From NCBI GenBank assembly GCA_963817375.1, contig CAWFOB010000005.1:467353-531352 (forward strand): 64,000 nt of DNA, read 5' to 3'. The stretch is from JACVRM01 sp963817375 (GTDB lineage Bacteria > Actinomycetota > Thermoleophilia > Gaiellales > Gaiellaceae). Below the pieces are notes generated by a model that was not told the origin of the DNA, made no database searches, and saw nothing but the letters and a program-made list of their open reading frames with translations. This document shows, one piece after another, positions 32,493 through 42,325 of this stretch; position 1 is the stretch's first letter; the number at the start of each line of letters is the position of its first letter. The position numbers and the translations under genes were made by a program.

Positions 32493-33374
32493 GTGTCGGG
32501 GGTGCGCATCGGCCTGTCGCTACGTTCGGCGCGTGAGCGCCGCAGGCTGACGCTGGCCTCGGTCGCGAACGAGCTCTGCATCCGCGCCGACTACCTCGCC
32601 GCCCTCGAGAACGAGCGGTTCGACAAGCTCCCCGGCGCCGCGTATGCGCGCGCCTGGCTCCGCGTCTACGCCGAGTACCTCGACCTCGACAGCGCGCCGC
32701 TCCTCGCCGCCTACCTCACCGAGCACGAGCCCCCCGCCGAGCCCGAGATCTTCCACCGGCCGCTGCCGGTCGGCCACCACCTGCCGGTGCGGCCGCTCTT
32801 CGCGCTCGGCCTCGCGACGCTCCTCTTCGCGGTCGGCGGCGTCTTCTTCCTCGGCCTCACCGCCCAGCGGACGGTGAAGAAGGCGCAGCCACCGCCCGCG
32901 GCCCCCGCGCCGAAACCCAAGCCGAAGCCGACCGTCGAGCGGAAGCCCGTGCGCCAGGCGCCCACCGAGCCCGTGCCCGTCTTCCTGCGCGCCGTCGGGG
33001 CATGGGATCCGTACGGCGACCACGCGGAGCACGACTCGGAGGCGCCCGCCGCGACCGACGGGAACCTGACCACCTACTGGCGCACGGAGGACTACTCCGT
33101 TGCGCTCGGCAAGCCGGGCGTCGGGCTGCTCCTCGACGCGGGGCGCTCGGTCGCGCCGCGGCGCATCGTCGTGGTCACCGACACCCCTGGGTACACGGCG
33201 CTCATCCAGGCAGGCGCGACCCCGACCGGGCCGTTCCACGCCGTCTCCGCACCGGCAACCCTCTCAACGCGCACGGCGTTCCCGGTGCGCGGCGCTGACG
33301 AGCGCTACTGGGTCGTCTGGATCACCCACCTCGACCACGTGGCCCACGTGAACGAGGTCAGCGCTACCCAATAG
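32493..33374 (+). CDS. RodZ-like helix-turn-helix membrane protein with discoidin-like C-terminal domain
   Basis: 293 residues from GTG 32493 with a GGAGG SD. The N-terminal HTH (RSARERRRLTLASVANELCI, then YLAALENERF, GAAYARAWLRVYAEYL) matches the cytoplasmic domain of RodZ. One span follows (LFALGLATLLFAVGGVFFLGL), then a Pro/Lys linker. The outer domain (DPYGDHAEHDSEAPAATDGN, TYWRTEDY, KPGVGLLLDAG) resembles the discoidin-like module in actinobacterial kinases and MurJ. It may link the cytoskeleton or envelope to a cell-wall ligand. It converges on the GH94 gene. Confidence 0.8.
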   Translation: MSGVRIGLSLRSARERRRLTLASVANELCIRADYLAALENERFDKLPGAAYARAWLRVYAEYLDLDSAPLLAAYLTEHEPPAEPEIFHRPLPVGHHLPVRPLFALGLATLLFAVGGVFFLGLTAQRTVKKAQPPPAAPAPKPKPKPTVERKPVRQAPTEPVPVFLRAVGAWDPYGDHAEHDSEAPAATDGNLTTYWRTEDYSVALGKPGVGLLLDAGRSVAPRRIVVVTDTPGYTALIQAGATPTGPFHAVSAPATLSTRTAFPVRGADERYWVVWITHLDHVAHVNEVSATQ

Positions 33375-35774
33375 GACCTCCACGCGGATCGGCCCCGGCC
33401 CGTTCTGCGGTGGCACGACGTTCCCGGCGAGCGCGCGGCCGTCCACGCTGAGCGACCGGACTCCGTGGCCGGAGCCTTCGTTCCGCACGTCGATCTCGTA
33501 CACGGTGCCGCGGAAGCGCCGCGTGACGCGAAAGCCCGGCCACGCGGCCGGAATGCACGGGTCGATGCGCAGCCCGGCGTAGTCGGGGACGATGCCGAGC
33601 AGGCCCTGCACGCCGCTCACGAAGGTCCAGGCGGCCGTCCCCGTCAGCCAGGAGTTCTTCGCCTCGCCGGGCGTCGCCGCGTCCGGGCCGGCGATCATCT
33701 GCGCGTACACGTACGGCTCGCAGCGGTACGTGTCGGCCCGCCGCTCGCGCGTCGACGGACAGATCGCGAGGTAGGTCTCGAGGGCGCGCTCGCCCTCGCC
33801 GAGCGCGCACCAGCCGAGCGTGATCCACGGGTTCGTATGGCAGAAGATGCCCGCGTTCTCCTTGTAGCCCGGCGGGTAGCTCGTGATCTCGCCGAGCTCC
33901 GGGTGATACCGCGTGTACGCAGGCTGGACGAGCACGATGCCGTCCGGCGTTCCGAGCCGCTCGCCGACGCTCTCGAGCGCCCGCCGGGCGCGCCCGTTCT
34001 CCCGGCCGGCGCCGCCGAGGACGCACCACGCCTGGCTCTCGACGAAGACCTGCCCCTCTTCGCACGTGCGCGAGCCGACCGGCCGCCCCGCAGCGTCGAA
34101 GGCGCGCAGGTACCAGTCGCCGTCCCAGGCCTCGGCCTCGACGGCGGCGAGCACGTCGGCGCGCGCCCCATCGAGCCGTGCGGCGTCGTCCTCCCGGCCG
34201 AGGTGACGGTAGAGGCCGGCCAGGTCGCCCGCAGCAGCGAGGAAGAGGCCGGCGATCATCACCGACTCGGCCACCGAGCCCTCGACGTCGCCGGCGGTCT
34301 GGAACGACTCGTCGGGGTCGGTCGAGAAGCAGTTGAGGTTGAGGCAGTCGTTCCAGTCGGCGTGCCCGATCAGCGGCAGGCCGTGCGGGCCGCGGTGCGA
34401 CAGCGTGAAGGCGAGCGACGTCTCGAGGTGGTGCAGCAGGTCCTCGCGACTGCCCGGCGTGTCGGCATAGCCGACGGGCTCGGAGAGGATCCAGGTGTCG
34501 CCCGTCTCCTTGACGTAGGCGCACGCAGAGAGTACGAGCCAGAGCTGGTCGTCGTGGAAGCCGCCGCCGATGTCCGCGTTCCCCTGCCGCGTGAGCGGCT
34601 GGTACTGGTGGAAGCAGCTGCCGTCCGAGAGCTGAGTGGCCGCGAGGTCGAGGATGCGCTGCCGCGCGCGTTCCGGAACGAGGTGGACGAACCCGAGCAG
34701 GTCCTGGTTCGAGTCCCGGAAGCCCATGCCGCGGCCGATCCCGGTCTCGAACAGGCTGGCTGAGCGGGATAGGTTGAACGTGGCCATGCACTGGTACTGA
34801 TTCCAGGTGTTGAGCATCCGCTCCGCGTGCGGGTCGGGGCACTCGACGTGGAAGCGCGAGAGCAGCTCGTCCCAGCGCTCCCCGAGCCGGGCGAACGCCT
34901 CGTCGACCGCGGCCGTGTCCGCGTACCGGTCCAGCGTCTCCAGGCCCGCGGCCGGGCCGCCCTCGGGGACGTAGGCGAGCAGGAAGGCGAACGTCTCCTC
35001 GGCGCCCGCCTCGAGCTGGATGTCAAGCTGGTGCGACCCGACCGGGTTCCACCCGTGGGCCACGCTCCCCGTCGCGCGCCCGGCGAAGGGGACCGCCGCC
35101 TCGTGCAGGCCCGCGTGCACGCCGACGAAGGCGTCGCGTTCGGTGTCGAAGCCGGACACGTCGCGCGTACAGCCGAACAGGGTGACGTGGTCGCGCCGCT
35201 CGCGGAGCTCGGTCGTGTGGAAGAGCGCGGCCCCGCCGCGCTCCACGGCGACCTCGCCGATCGAGTACGTGCGCTGGAAGTTGGCCATGTCGTTCAGCGC
35301 CTCGTAGAGGCAGAACTCGACGTACGAGAACAGGCGCAGGTTCTTCGCCGCCGGCCCCAGGTTGCGCACGGTCGTGCGCCAGACCTCGACGTCGTCGCCC
35401 GGCGGCACGAAGAAGAGCAGCTCGACCTCGACCCCGTCCTTCGCGCCCGTGATCCGCGTGTAGCCGAGCCCATGGCGGCACTCGTAGCGGTCGAGCGGCG
35501 TCTTGACGGGCTTCCAGCCCGGGCTCCAGACGGTGCCGCCGTCGTTCACGTAGAGGTAGCGGCCGACCGAGTCGAGCGGCGCGTCGTTGTAGCGGTAGCG
35601 CGTCAGCCGCCGGAGGCGCGCGTCGCGCCAGAACGCGTAGCCGCCGCCCGTGTTCGTGCAGAGCCCGAAGAGGTCGTCCTGGCCCAGGTAGTTGAGCCAG
35701 GGAAGGGGCGTATCCGGCCGGTGGATGACGTACTCCCGCGCGGCGTCGTCGAACGCGCCGTACCTCCTTGACAT
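33373..35774 (-). CDS. GH94 cellobiose phosphorylase-type enzyme
   Basis: About 800 residues in one open frame from ATG 35774. The N-terminus YGAFDDAAREYVIHRPDTPLPW, NTGGGYAFWRDARLRRLTRY and GRYLYV matches cellobiose phosphorylases. The catalytic Asp is in GHADWNDCLNL. The phosphate-binding region is TSYPPGYKENAGIF. It converts cellobiose plus phosphate to glucose-1-phosphate and glucose, or a related reaction. The open frame continues to 33264, antisense to the RodZ-like gene; the expected C-terminus (VEVLLG) lies at about 33373, where a TAG sits one base out of frame, so the extension is probably artefactual. Confidence 0.9.
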
Positions 35775-35891
35775 CTGCCTGCATTCTCGAGGCCGTGGGC
35801 ACGCCGCACGTCCCGGAAAACCACGATCTGCGGGCCGAAGAGGCCCTGATGTCGCCCCGGCGGTCCCGCTCGCTGCTGCGCGTGGCGGGGC

Positions 35892-35904
35892 GAACGTAAC
35901 GTTC
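35892..35904. promoter_or_regulatory. Perfect 6-1-6 palindrome upstream of the GH94 gene
   Basis: GAACGT-A-ACGTTC, about 118 bp upstream of the GH94 start in the 240-bp gap 35775-36014. It resembles a regulator half-site pair but has a 5-base GAAC/GTTC spacer, one more than the actinobacterial LexA box. Nothing else was recognised in this gap. Confidence 0.35.
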
Positions 35905-36014
35905 AGGGAACAACTCGTGCGGCACGTGGCGCCGCCCGGGCTCTGGAGCTGGCTGACCGCCTGCCGCCGCGCTCACCGGCCCGCGCCGGGTGCGCGGCTG
36001 GCAGCATCCGGCCC

Positions 36015-36413
36015 GTGACGACGATGGCCGACCTCGACGAGCTCGCGCGCGCGCTGCCCGAGGTCGACCACGGCGAGGACGCCGACGGCCGGCCCTCCTA
36101 CTCCGTGCGCGGCAAGGTCTTCTGCTGGCATCGCTCGCCGCGGCCGGACGCCGTCGACCCGGCGACCGGCGAGCGCCTCGAGGACGTGCTCGTCTTCCGG
36201 GTCGACAGCCTCGACGAGAAGGATCTCTTCCTGGGCGACGACCGCGGAATCTTCTTCACGACGCCCCACTGGAACGGCTACCCGGCGGTGCTCATGCGCA
36301 TTCCCGAGCTGGCGCGGATCGAGCGCGAGGAGCTGCGCGAGCTGGTCGTCGAGGCGTGGCTCTCGCGGGCGCCCAAACGCGTCGCGAAGACGTGGCTGGC
36401 GGAGAACGAATAG
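36015..36413 (+). CDS. MmcQ/YjbR-family protein
   Basis: 132 residues from GTG 36015 (ATG at 36024 is an alternative). The fold signatures LARALPEVDHGEDADGRPSY, SVRGKVFCWH, LVFRVDSLDEKDLFL and FFTTPHWNGYPAVLMRI, then ELVVEAWLSRAPKRVAKTWL, match the MmcQ/YjbR (CyaY-like) family. Biochemical function is unknown; some members have been suggested to bind DNA. Overlaps the acylphosphatase start by 22 bp. Confidence 0.85.
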   Translation: MTTMADLDELARALPEVDHGEDADGRPSYSVRGKVFCWHRSPRPDAVDPATGERLEDVLVFRVDSLDEKDLFLGDDRGIFFTTPHWNGYPAVLMRIPELARIEREELRELVVEAWLSRAPKRVAKTWLAENE

Positions 36414-36673
36414 CGCGCCGCGTCGTTGTGCGCGGGCGCGTACAGGGCGTCGGCTTCCGCGTGTCCCTCGCGCGCGTCGCCGAGTCGCGCGGCGTTGCCG
36501 GCTCGGTGCGGAACCAGTCGGACGGAACGGTCGAGGCGGTGCTCGAGGGGCCGAGCGAGGCCGTCGACGCGGTCCTGCGCTGGTGCGAGCACGGGCCGCG
36601 CGGAGCGGTCGTCGAGGGCGTCTCCGTCGAGGCCGCCCAGGCCGCGGGCCTGGACGGCCTCGAAATCCGCTGA
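36392..36673 (+). CDS. acyP: Acylphosphatase
   Basis: 93 residues from GTG 36392. The family motif RVVVRGRVQGVGFRVSL carries the phosphate-binding loop and catalytic Arg; GSVRNQSDGTVEAVLEG carries the catalytic Asn, although the family usually has VRNxxDG (here VRNQSDG). Hydrolyses acyl phosphates such as acetyl or carbamoyl phosphate. Translationally coupled to the YjbR-like gene. Confidence 0.9.
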   Translation: MAGGERIARRVVVRGRVQGVGFRVSLARVAESRGVAGSVRNQSDGTVEAVLEGPSEAVDAVLRWCEHGPRGAVVEGVSVEAAQAAGLDGLEIR

Positions 36674-36675
36674 CG

Positions 36676-36885
36676 TCAGCGGCAGTCGGCCGCGCTCGAG
36701 CGCGTACGCGGTGCGGCCGCGGTGCTCCGCGTGCGGCGCACCGCGACGGCGCCCCCGCGCCCGGCGGCCGCGAACACGGCGCGAACGCGCGAGCGCCGCT
36801 CTCCGTGGTCGCCGCGCTGGACCTTCTCGACGCGGTCGGCCACGTTCCGCCGGGCTGCTTCGGTGCCGATCAAGAGCTCGAACAT
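36676..36885 (-). CDS. Small basic hypothetical protein
   Basis: 69 residues from ATG 36885 with a strong SD (AAGGAGGCGAG) about 9 bp upstream. It starts MFELLIGTEAARRNVADRVEKV and becomes Arg- and Ala-rich (pI clearly basic). Divergent from lacI with the two operators between them, so it may be under LacI control. No family recognised; part of the Arg-rich tail may be a shadow of composition, but the SD supports translation. Confidence 0.5.
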   Translation of the reverse strand: MFELLIGTEAARRNVADRVEKVQRGDHGERRSRVRAVFAAAGRGGAVAVRRTRSTAAAPRTRSSAADCR

Positions 36886-36906
36886 CGTGGAACTCGCCTC
36901 CTTGAC

Positions 36907-36943
36907 TGAATCGGTTCAGAAGCAGGTTAGCTGAACCGATTCA
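36907..36943. promoter_or_regulatory. Paired LacI-type operators
   Basis: TGAATCGGTTCA (36907-36918) and its exact reverse complement TGAACCGATTCA (36932-36943) lie 25 bp apart centre to centre. Each is a near-palindrome with a central CG, the usual LacI-family operator form. They sit between the small divergent gene and lacI, 24 bp before the lacI ATG. Confidence 0.75.
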
Positions 36944-36966
36944 TTGATGTCAACTACGCTGTGCGC

Positions 36967-38016
36967 ATGGCGTCGAAGCGCGTGCGGCTGCGGGACGTGG
37001 CGGAACGGGCAGGGGTCTCGGTCGGCAGCGCCTCGCAGGCGTTCGGGCGGCCGGAGCTCGTCTCCGCGGACGTCCGCGAGCGCGTGCTCGCGGCGGCGAA
37101 AGAGCTCGGCTACGCGGGTCCCGACCCCGCCGCGCGCCGGCTCCGGCTCGGGCGTGCGGGCGCGCTCGGGCTGATCTTCCAGGAGCGGCTCCGCTACCAG
37201 CTCACAGACACCGCGGCCCTCGCCTTCATGGTCGGCCTCGCCCAGGGCATGGAGGGCTCCGAGCTCGGTCTGTTGCTGATCCCGGACTCGCCCCACCGCG
37301 AGGCCGTCGCGACGGCGGTCCGCGACGCCGCCGTGGACGGGTTCGTGATCTACGCGGCCGCCGCGAACGATCCCCGTGTCGAAGCCGCGCTCGCCCGGCG
37401 CGTCCCGGTCGTCACCGTGGAGCAGCCGCGCGACGTGCCGACTTCGTTCATCGGCATCGATGACCGCGCCGCCGCCCGCGCCGCTGGTGAGCACCTGCGC
37501 TCGCTCGGGCACGAGCGCGTCGGCGTGCTCTCTTTCCCCCACTTCCTCGACCGCCGCAACACGCTAGAGATCGCGCTCACCGCCGACCGGCTCGCCGGCT
37601 ACGAGGAGGGCCTCGGCGAAGCGTGGGATCCAGACGCCGTCCGGGTCGCCCGCCGGAACTCGACGGAGCACGGACGCCGCGGGGCGGCCGAGCTCCTGGC
37701 GGCCCACCCACCTCCGACGGCCATCCTCGCGATGAGCGACGTCCTGGCGATCGGCGCCCTCGAGGCGGCGGCTGCTGCGGGCCTGACCGTCCCCGCCGAC
37801 CTGTCGGTCGTCGGGTTCGACGACAGCCCGGCCGCCCGGCTGACGACGCCTCCGCTCACGACGGTGGCCCAGCCGCACGAGGGGAAAGGCCGCCTCGCAG
37901 CCGCCTGGCTTCTCGAGGAGATCGAGCGCGGCACGCCTACCGAGGGCAAGCCGCGGCGCACGATCCTCCCCACCGAGCTCGTCGTGCGGGAGAGCACGGC
38001 GCCGCCGCGCGCATAG
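36967..38016 (+). CDS. LacI-family transcriptional regulator
   Basis: About 349 residues from ATG 36967. The N-terminal HTH is VRLRDVAERAGVSVGSASQAFGRP and continues through the hinge helix (DPAARRLRLGR). The sugar-binding core shows the expected segments: GLIFQERL, DGFVIYAAA, FIGIDDRAAARAAGEHL, RVGVLSF and DLSVVGFDDSPAA. It probably represses itself and the small divergent gene through the paired operators. Given the adjacent GH94, GH130, GH1 and importer genes, a beta-linked sugar is a plausible effector (inference; matching operators were not seen upstream of those genes). Confidence 0.9.
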   Translation: MASKRVRLRDVAERAGVSVGSASQAFGRPELVSADVRERVLAAAKELGYAGPDPAARRLRLGRAGALGLIFQERLRYQLTDTAALAFMVGLAQGMEGSELGLLLIPDSPHREAVATAVRDAAVDGFVIYAAAANDPRVEAALARRVPVVTVEQPRDVPTSFIGIDDRAAARAAGEHLRSLGHERVGVLSFPHFLDRRNTLEIALTADRLAGYEEGLGEAWDPDAVRVARRNSTEHGRRGAAELLAAHPPPTAILAMSDVLAIGALEAAAAAGLTVPADLSVVGFDDSPAARLTTPPLTTVAQPHEGKGRLAAAWLLEEIERGTPTEGKPRRTILPTELVVRESTAPPRA

Positions 38017-38043
38017 AAAGAGCCCCGTCGCCGGGGCTCTTTC
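38017..38043. terminator. Bidirectional terminator between lacI and rnpB
   Basis: AAAGAGCCCC-GTCGC-CGGGGCTCTTTC directly after the lacI stop; arms of 11 bp with A and T runs on both sides, so it can end transcripts from both directions. Confidence 0.8.
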
Positions 38044-38045
38044 CG

Positions 38046-38392
<347 letters not shown>

Positions 38393-38408
38393 CCAATTGT
38401 AGCCCGGG

Positions 38409-38605
38409 TCAGGCGTCCCGGCCTGCCGCCTCCGCACCGCCGACGGCGACGCCGCCGGCGTGTCGAGGCCGCTGCCGCACTCCGGGCAGAGACGGCCGCG
38501 CCTCCGACGTGCAGCGACGAACTCGCCGCAGACGAGGCACTCGAGGCTGACGCCGCGCAGCAGCGCGTTCAGCTCCTGCTCGAGCGTGCGGTTGAGCGGC
38601 GTCAC
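38409..38605 (-). CDS. Small zinc-ribbon protein downstream of lexA
   Basis: GTG at 38605 overlaps the lexA stop by 4 bp (GTGA). The product begins TPLNRTLEQELNALLRGV and has a zinc ribbon with CLVCGEF and LCPECGSG, followed by a low-complexity tail. The raw frame runs into rnpB; a TGA at 38409 one base out of frame is the likely true end (about 65 residues). A short zinc ribbon coupled to the SOS repressor is suggestive but unassigned. Confidence 0.6.
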
Positions 38606-39252
38606 GTCATCGAGTCCATCAGAGCGCTCCGGAACACCCCGATCACCCGGCCGAGGATCTGGACGTGCTGCGCGTAGATCGGCTCGAGCGCGTCGTTCTC
38701 GGGCTGGAGCCGGATGCGGCCGTTCTCGCGGAAGAAGCGTCTTGACGGTCGCCTCGTCGGCGGTCTCGTCGTCGCCGGCGAGCGCGACGACGATCTCGCC
38801 GTTGCTCGCGTCCTGCTGGCGCTGCGACGACCACGACGTCGCCGTCGAGGATGCCGGCGTTGATCATCGAGTCGCCCTTGACGCGCAGCAGGAACTGTCG
38901 CCGCCGCGCGAGAGCGACTCGGGGACGGCCATGTACTCCTCGACGTGCTGCTCGGCGAGCAGCGGGCCGCCGGCGGCGATCTCGCCGACGAGCGGCAGGC
39001 GGCGCTGCTCGTCCTCGCGTGCGGGCTCGGCGCGTGGCGCGCTCGCGGCCGATCGAGCTCGAGCGCGCGTGGCTTCGTCGGGTCGCGGCGGAGCAGCCCG
39101 GCGCGCTCGAGGTTGGCGAGGTGCGCGTGCACGGTGGACGGCGATGCGAGCCCGACCGCCTCGCCGATCTCGCGCACGGTCGGCGGGTAGCCGTGGTCGT
39201 CGACGTAATCGATGACGTAGTCCCAGATCTCCTGCTGTCGGTCGGTGAGCAT
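38602..39252 (-). CDS. lexA: LexA SOS repressor, frameshifted
   Basis: ATG 39252 with GAGGAGG SD. The N-terminal winged HTH (LTDRQQEIWDYVIDYVDDHG, VREIGEAVGLASPSTVHAHL) is intact. The middle is split over frames: cleavage site Ala-Gly in LVGEIAAGGPLLAE, catalytic Ser in VKGDSMINAGILDGD, and ATVKTFFREN with the catalytic Lys region. The C-terminus HVQILGRVIGVFRS is in the first frame. Breaks fall at about 39045, 38900, 38825 and 38745. Represses SOS genes, and itself through the box at 39280. Confidence 0.9.
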   Translation of the reverse strand: MLTDRQQEIWDYVIDYVDDHGYPPTVREIGEAVGLASPSTVHAHLANLERAGLLRRDPTKPRALELDRPRARHAPSPHARTSSAACRSSARSPPAARCSPSSTSRSTWPSPSRSRAAATVPAARQGRLDDQRRHPRRRRRGRRSASRTRATARSSSRSPATTRPPTRRPSRRFFRENGRIRLQPENDALEPIYAQHVQILGRVIGVFRSALMDSMT

Positions 39253-39279
39253 CTCGCCTCCTCAGACGTCGGTGGATTG

Positions 39280-39293
39280 CGAACGTGTGTTCG
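39280..39293. promoter_or_regulatory. LexA (SOS) box
   Basis: CGAAC-GTGT-GTTCG, an exact match to the actinobacterial/Gram-positive SOS box pattern CGAAC-N4-GTTCG, 28 bp upstream of the lexA ATG. Supports autoregulation. Confidence 0.85.
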
Positions 39294-39376
39294 ACCGAAG
39301 GGTAGGCGAGTCCTCCGGACGGCGTCAAGGCAGCAACGCAAGAGCCGGCCCGCCCGCCCCTCGCTTCCTCGCTCAG

Positions 39377-39460
<84 letters not shown>

Positions 39461-39497
39461 GGAGGCGACAGTGTAGCGCCCGTTAGGGTTCGCCCTC

Positions 39498-40939
39498 GTG
39501 CGCGACATCTGCGGAAGCGGTCGACGCCGCCCTCGCGGCGGGGGCCGAGTACGCGGACGCGCGCGCGGTCGTCGTGCGCGGTCAGCAGGTGTCGACGAAG
39601 AACGGCCGGGTCGAGAACGTCACCGACGTCGAGACCGAGGGGATCGGCGTCCGCGTGCTCGTCGACGGCGCCTGGGGCTTCGCCTGCTCGAGCCGGCTGG
39701 ACGCGGAGGGCGCCCGCGACGCGGCGCCCGCGCGACCGCGTTCGCGCGCGCGCGCCGACCCGAACGGCCGCAGCCTCGCCCCGGTCGAGCCGGCCTCGGG
39801 CACCTACGCGACGCCGGTCGAGCGCGACCCGTTCGCCGTCTCGCTCGCCGACAAGGTCGAGCTCTGCCTGCGCGCCGAGGAGGCGGCGCGCCACCCGGGC
39901 GTGAAGGTCACGCCGGCGTCGGTGCGCGCCCTGCTCGCAGCACAAGCTGCTCGTCTCCTCCGACGGCGCCGAGCGTCGAGCAGGAGCTCGTGCGAGTGCG
40001 GCGCCGGGATCGACGCGATCGCCGCCGACGACGAGCTCTTCGCAGCATGCGCTCCTACCCGAGCGCGCACGGCGGCTCGAGCGCGCAGGCCGGCTGGGAG
40101 TACGTCGAGGCGCTCGGGCTCGAGCGCGAGGCGCCGCGCGTCGGCGAGCAGGCGGCGGCGCTGCTGCGCGCCGACGCCGTGCCCGGCGGGCGTCGACGAC
40201 GGTCGGTGATCGACTCCGAGCAGATGGCGCTCCAGGTGCACGAGTCGGTCGGGCCATCCGACCGAGCTCGACCGCGTCTACGGCACCGAGGCCGTCCTAC
40301 GCCGGCACGAGCTTCCTCACGCCGGGCGACCTCGGCTCGCTCCGCTACGGCTCCGAGCAGATGAACGTCACCGCCGACTCCGACGACGCCGCGCGGGCTC
40401 GGCACCTTCGGCTGCGACGACGAGGGCGTGCCCGCCGCGCGCGAGCCGATCGTCGAGCGGCGGCGTGCTCACCGGCTTCCTCTCCTCGCGCGAGACCGCG
40501 GCGCGGATCGGCGCCGGGCGCGGCGGCTCGATGCGCGCCGAGGGCTGGAGCCGGATGCCGCTCGTGCGGATGACGAACCTCCACCTCGAGCCCGGCGCGG
40601 GCACGCTCGAGGAGCTGATCGCGGACGTCGACGACGGCGTCTTCTTCGAGACGAACCGCAGCTGGTCGATCGACGACAAGCGCCTCAACTTCCAGTTCGG
40701 GACGCAGATCGCCTGGGAGATCAAGCACGGCAAGCTCGGCCGGATGCTGCGCGACGCGACCTACACCGGGATCACGCCGCAGTTCTGGGGCTCGCTCGAC
40801 GCGGTCGGCGGGCCCGAGACGTGGCGGCTCTACGGGCTGACGAACTGCGGCAAGGGCCAGCCGGGCCAGGGCGCGCACGTCTCGCACGGCGCGCCGCGCC
40901 GCCGCTTCCGCGAACGTCCAGATCGGCGTCCGCTCGTGA
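39498..40939 (+). CDS. tldD: TldD metalloprotease family protein, frameshifted
   Basis: About 478 residues. The N-terminal AGAEYADARAVVVRGQQVSTKNGRVE domain, the zinc-binding HESVGHPTELDRVYGTEASYAGTSF (HExxxH motif; broken by a shift near 40255), CDDEGVPA, a C-terminal FFETNRSWSIDDKRLNFQFG, and GPETWRLYGLTNCGKGQPGQ are all present. TldD and TldE form a heterodimer that degrades unfolded small peptides and processes some modified peptides. Ten or so shifts lie between 39505 and 40400. The stop overlaps the tldE GTG. Confidence 0.88.
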
Positions 40940-42321
40940 CCTCGCGCGCGAGCTCGCCGAGGCGGCGCTCGCGGCCGCGGCCGAGGAGCGAGGCCGAGGT
41001 CGTCGTCCACTCGCGAGCGCTCCGGGCTCGCCCGGTTCGCGGCCTCGGAGGTGCACCAGCCGACGCTGATCGAGAACGCACGTCGTCGAACCTGCGCGTC
41101 GTGCGCGACGGCCGCGTCGGCGGCGCCCAGACGAACCGCCTCGACGACGAGGCGCTCGCGCGAGCTCGCGCGCCGGACGCTCGAGGCCGCCGCGACGCGC
41201 GCCGGCCGAGCCGGACTTCCCCGGCCTTGCCCGCGCGCCGAGCCGCCGGCCGTGGTCGAGGGCTACGACGAGGCGACGGCCGCGCTCGCGCCGGCCGATC
41301 TCGCGCGGATCGCCGCGCGGCGCGATCGACGCCGCCGCGCGCCGCCCGAGCTCTACGGCTTCGTCACGAGCGGCGCGACCGAGGTCGCCGTCGTCTCGAC
41401 CACCGGGATCGCCGTCGAGCAGCGGCTCACCGACGCCAGCGCGCTGGCGCTCGCCGCCGACGAGGGCGCGTCGGGCTACGCGGAGCGCGCAGGCTGGCGC
41501 GATCGGCTCCGATCGACCCCGCCGCGGCGGCGCGAGGAGGCGCGCCGCAAGGCCGCGGCGCACGCGAGGCGGCGACGAGATCGAGCCGGCGCACTACCGC
41601 GCGGTGCTCGAGCCGTACGCGTTCGCCGAGCTGCTCGCAGCACTTCGCCTACGACTCGCTTCAGCGCGCCTCGGCCTGCTCGAGCAGCGCAGCTTCCTCG
41701 CGGGCCGGCTCGGCAAGCAGGTCTTCGACGAGCGGATCTCGATCGCCGACGACGCGCTCGACCCGGCCGGGCTGCCGAAGGCGTTCGACTTCGAGGGCGA
41801 CGCCGAAGCAGCGCGTGCCGCTGATCGAGGACGGCGTCGCGCGCGGCGTCGTCTGGGACCGCGAGCACGGCCGCGCTCGCGCGGGCGAGGCAGCTCGACC
41901 GGCCACGCGCCGCCCGTCCGTACTCGCGCGACTACGGCCCGCTGCCGTTCGCGCTCTCGGTCGCGGCCGGCGAGGCGGACTCGGTCGAGGAGCTCGACGA
42001 GCTCGTCGGCGACGGCATCTACGTCACGCGCCTGCACTACCTCAGCAGTCGTCGCCGCGCGCGAGGGCGTGATCACCGGCATGACGCGCGACGGCACCTT
42101 CCGGATCCGCGACGGCAAGATCGCCGAGCCGCTCGTCAACCTGCGCTTCACCGTCTCGGTGCCGGAGATGCTCGCCGACGTGCCCGGGCTGACGCGCACG
42201 CGCATGCTCGTGAACCAGAACGACTTCTACGACGAGCGCTACCCGTTCGGCGTGCTCGTGCCCGCGCTCGCGACCGCGCCGCTTCACGATCACGGGGAAC
42301 GGGTCGGGGCCGGGGCTCTAG
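40936..42321 (+). CDS. tldE: TldE/PmbA family protein, frameshifted
   Basis: Starts at GTG 40936 inside the tldD stop. Pieces in order: AEVVVHSERSGLARFAASEVHQPTL-like region, ARVARRTLEAAA, YGFVTSGATEVAVVSTTGI, EPYAFAELLQHFAYDS, FLAGRLGKQVFDERISIADDA, VVAAREGVITGMTRDGTF and LRFTVSVPEML. These match the TldE/PmbA partner, which lacks the zinc site. About 455 residues; at least twelve shifts. Confidence 0.85.
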
Positions 42322-42325
42322 CTGA

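Noticed and set aside
33364..34842. 492-codon second frame inside the GH94 gene
   Set aside because: The overlapping frame has all GH94 catalytic motifs; this one is Arg-rich shadow.
35892..35904. Second LexA box
   Set aside because: The GAAC/GTTC halves are 5 bases apart rather than 4, and the downstream gene is a sugar phosphorylase.
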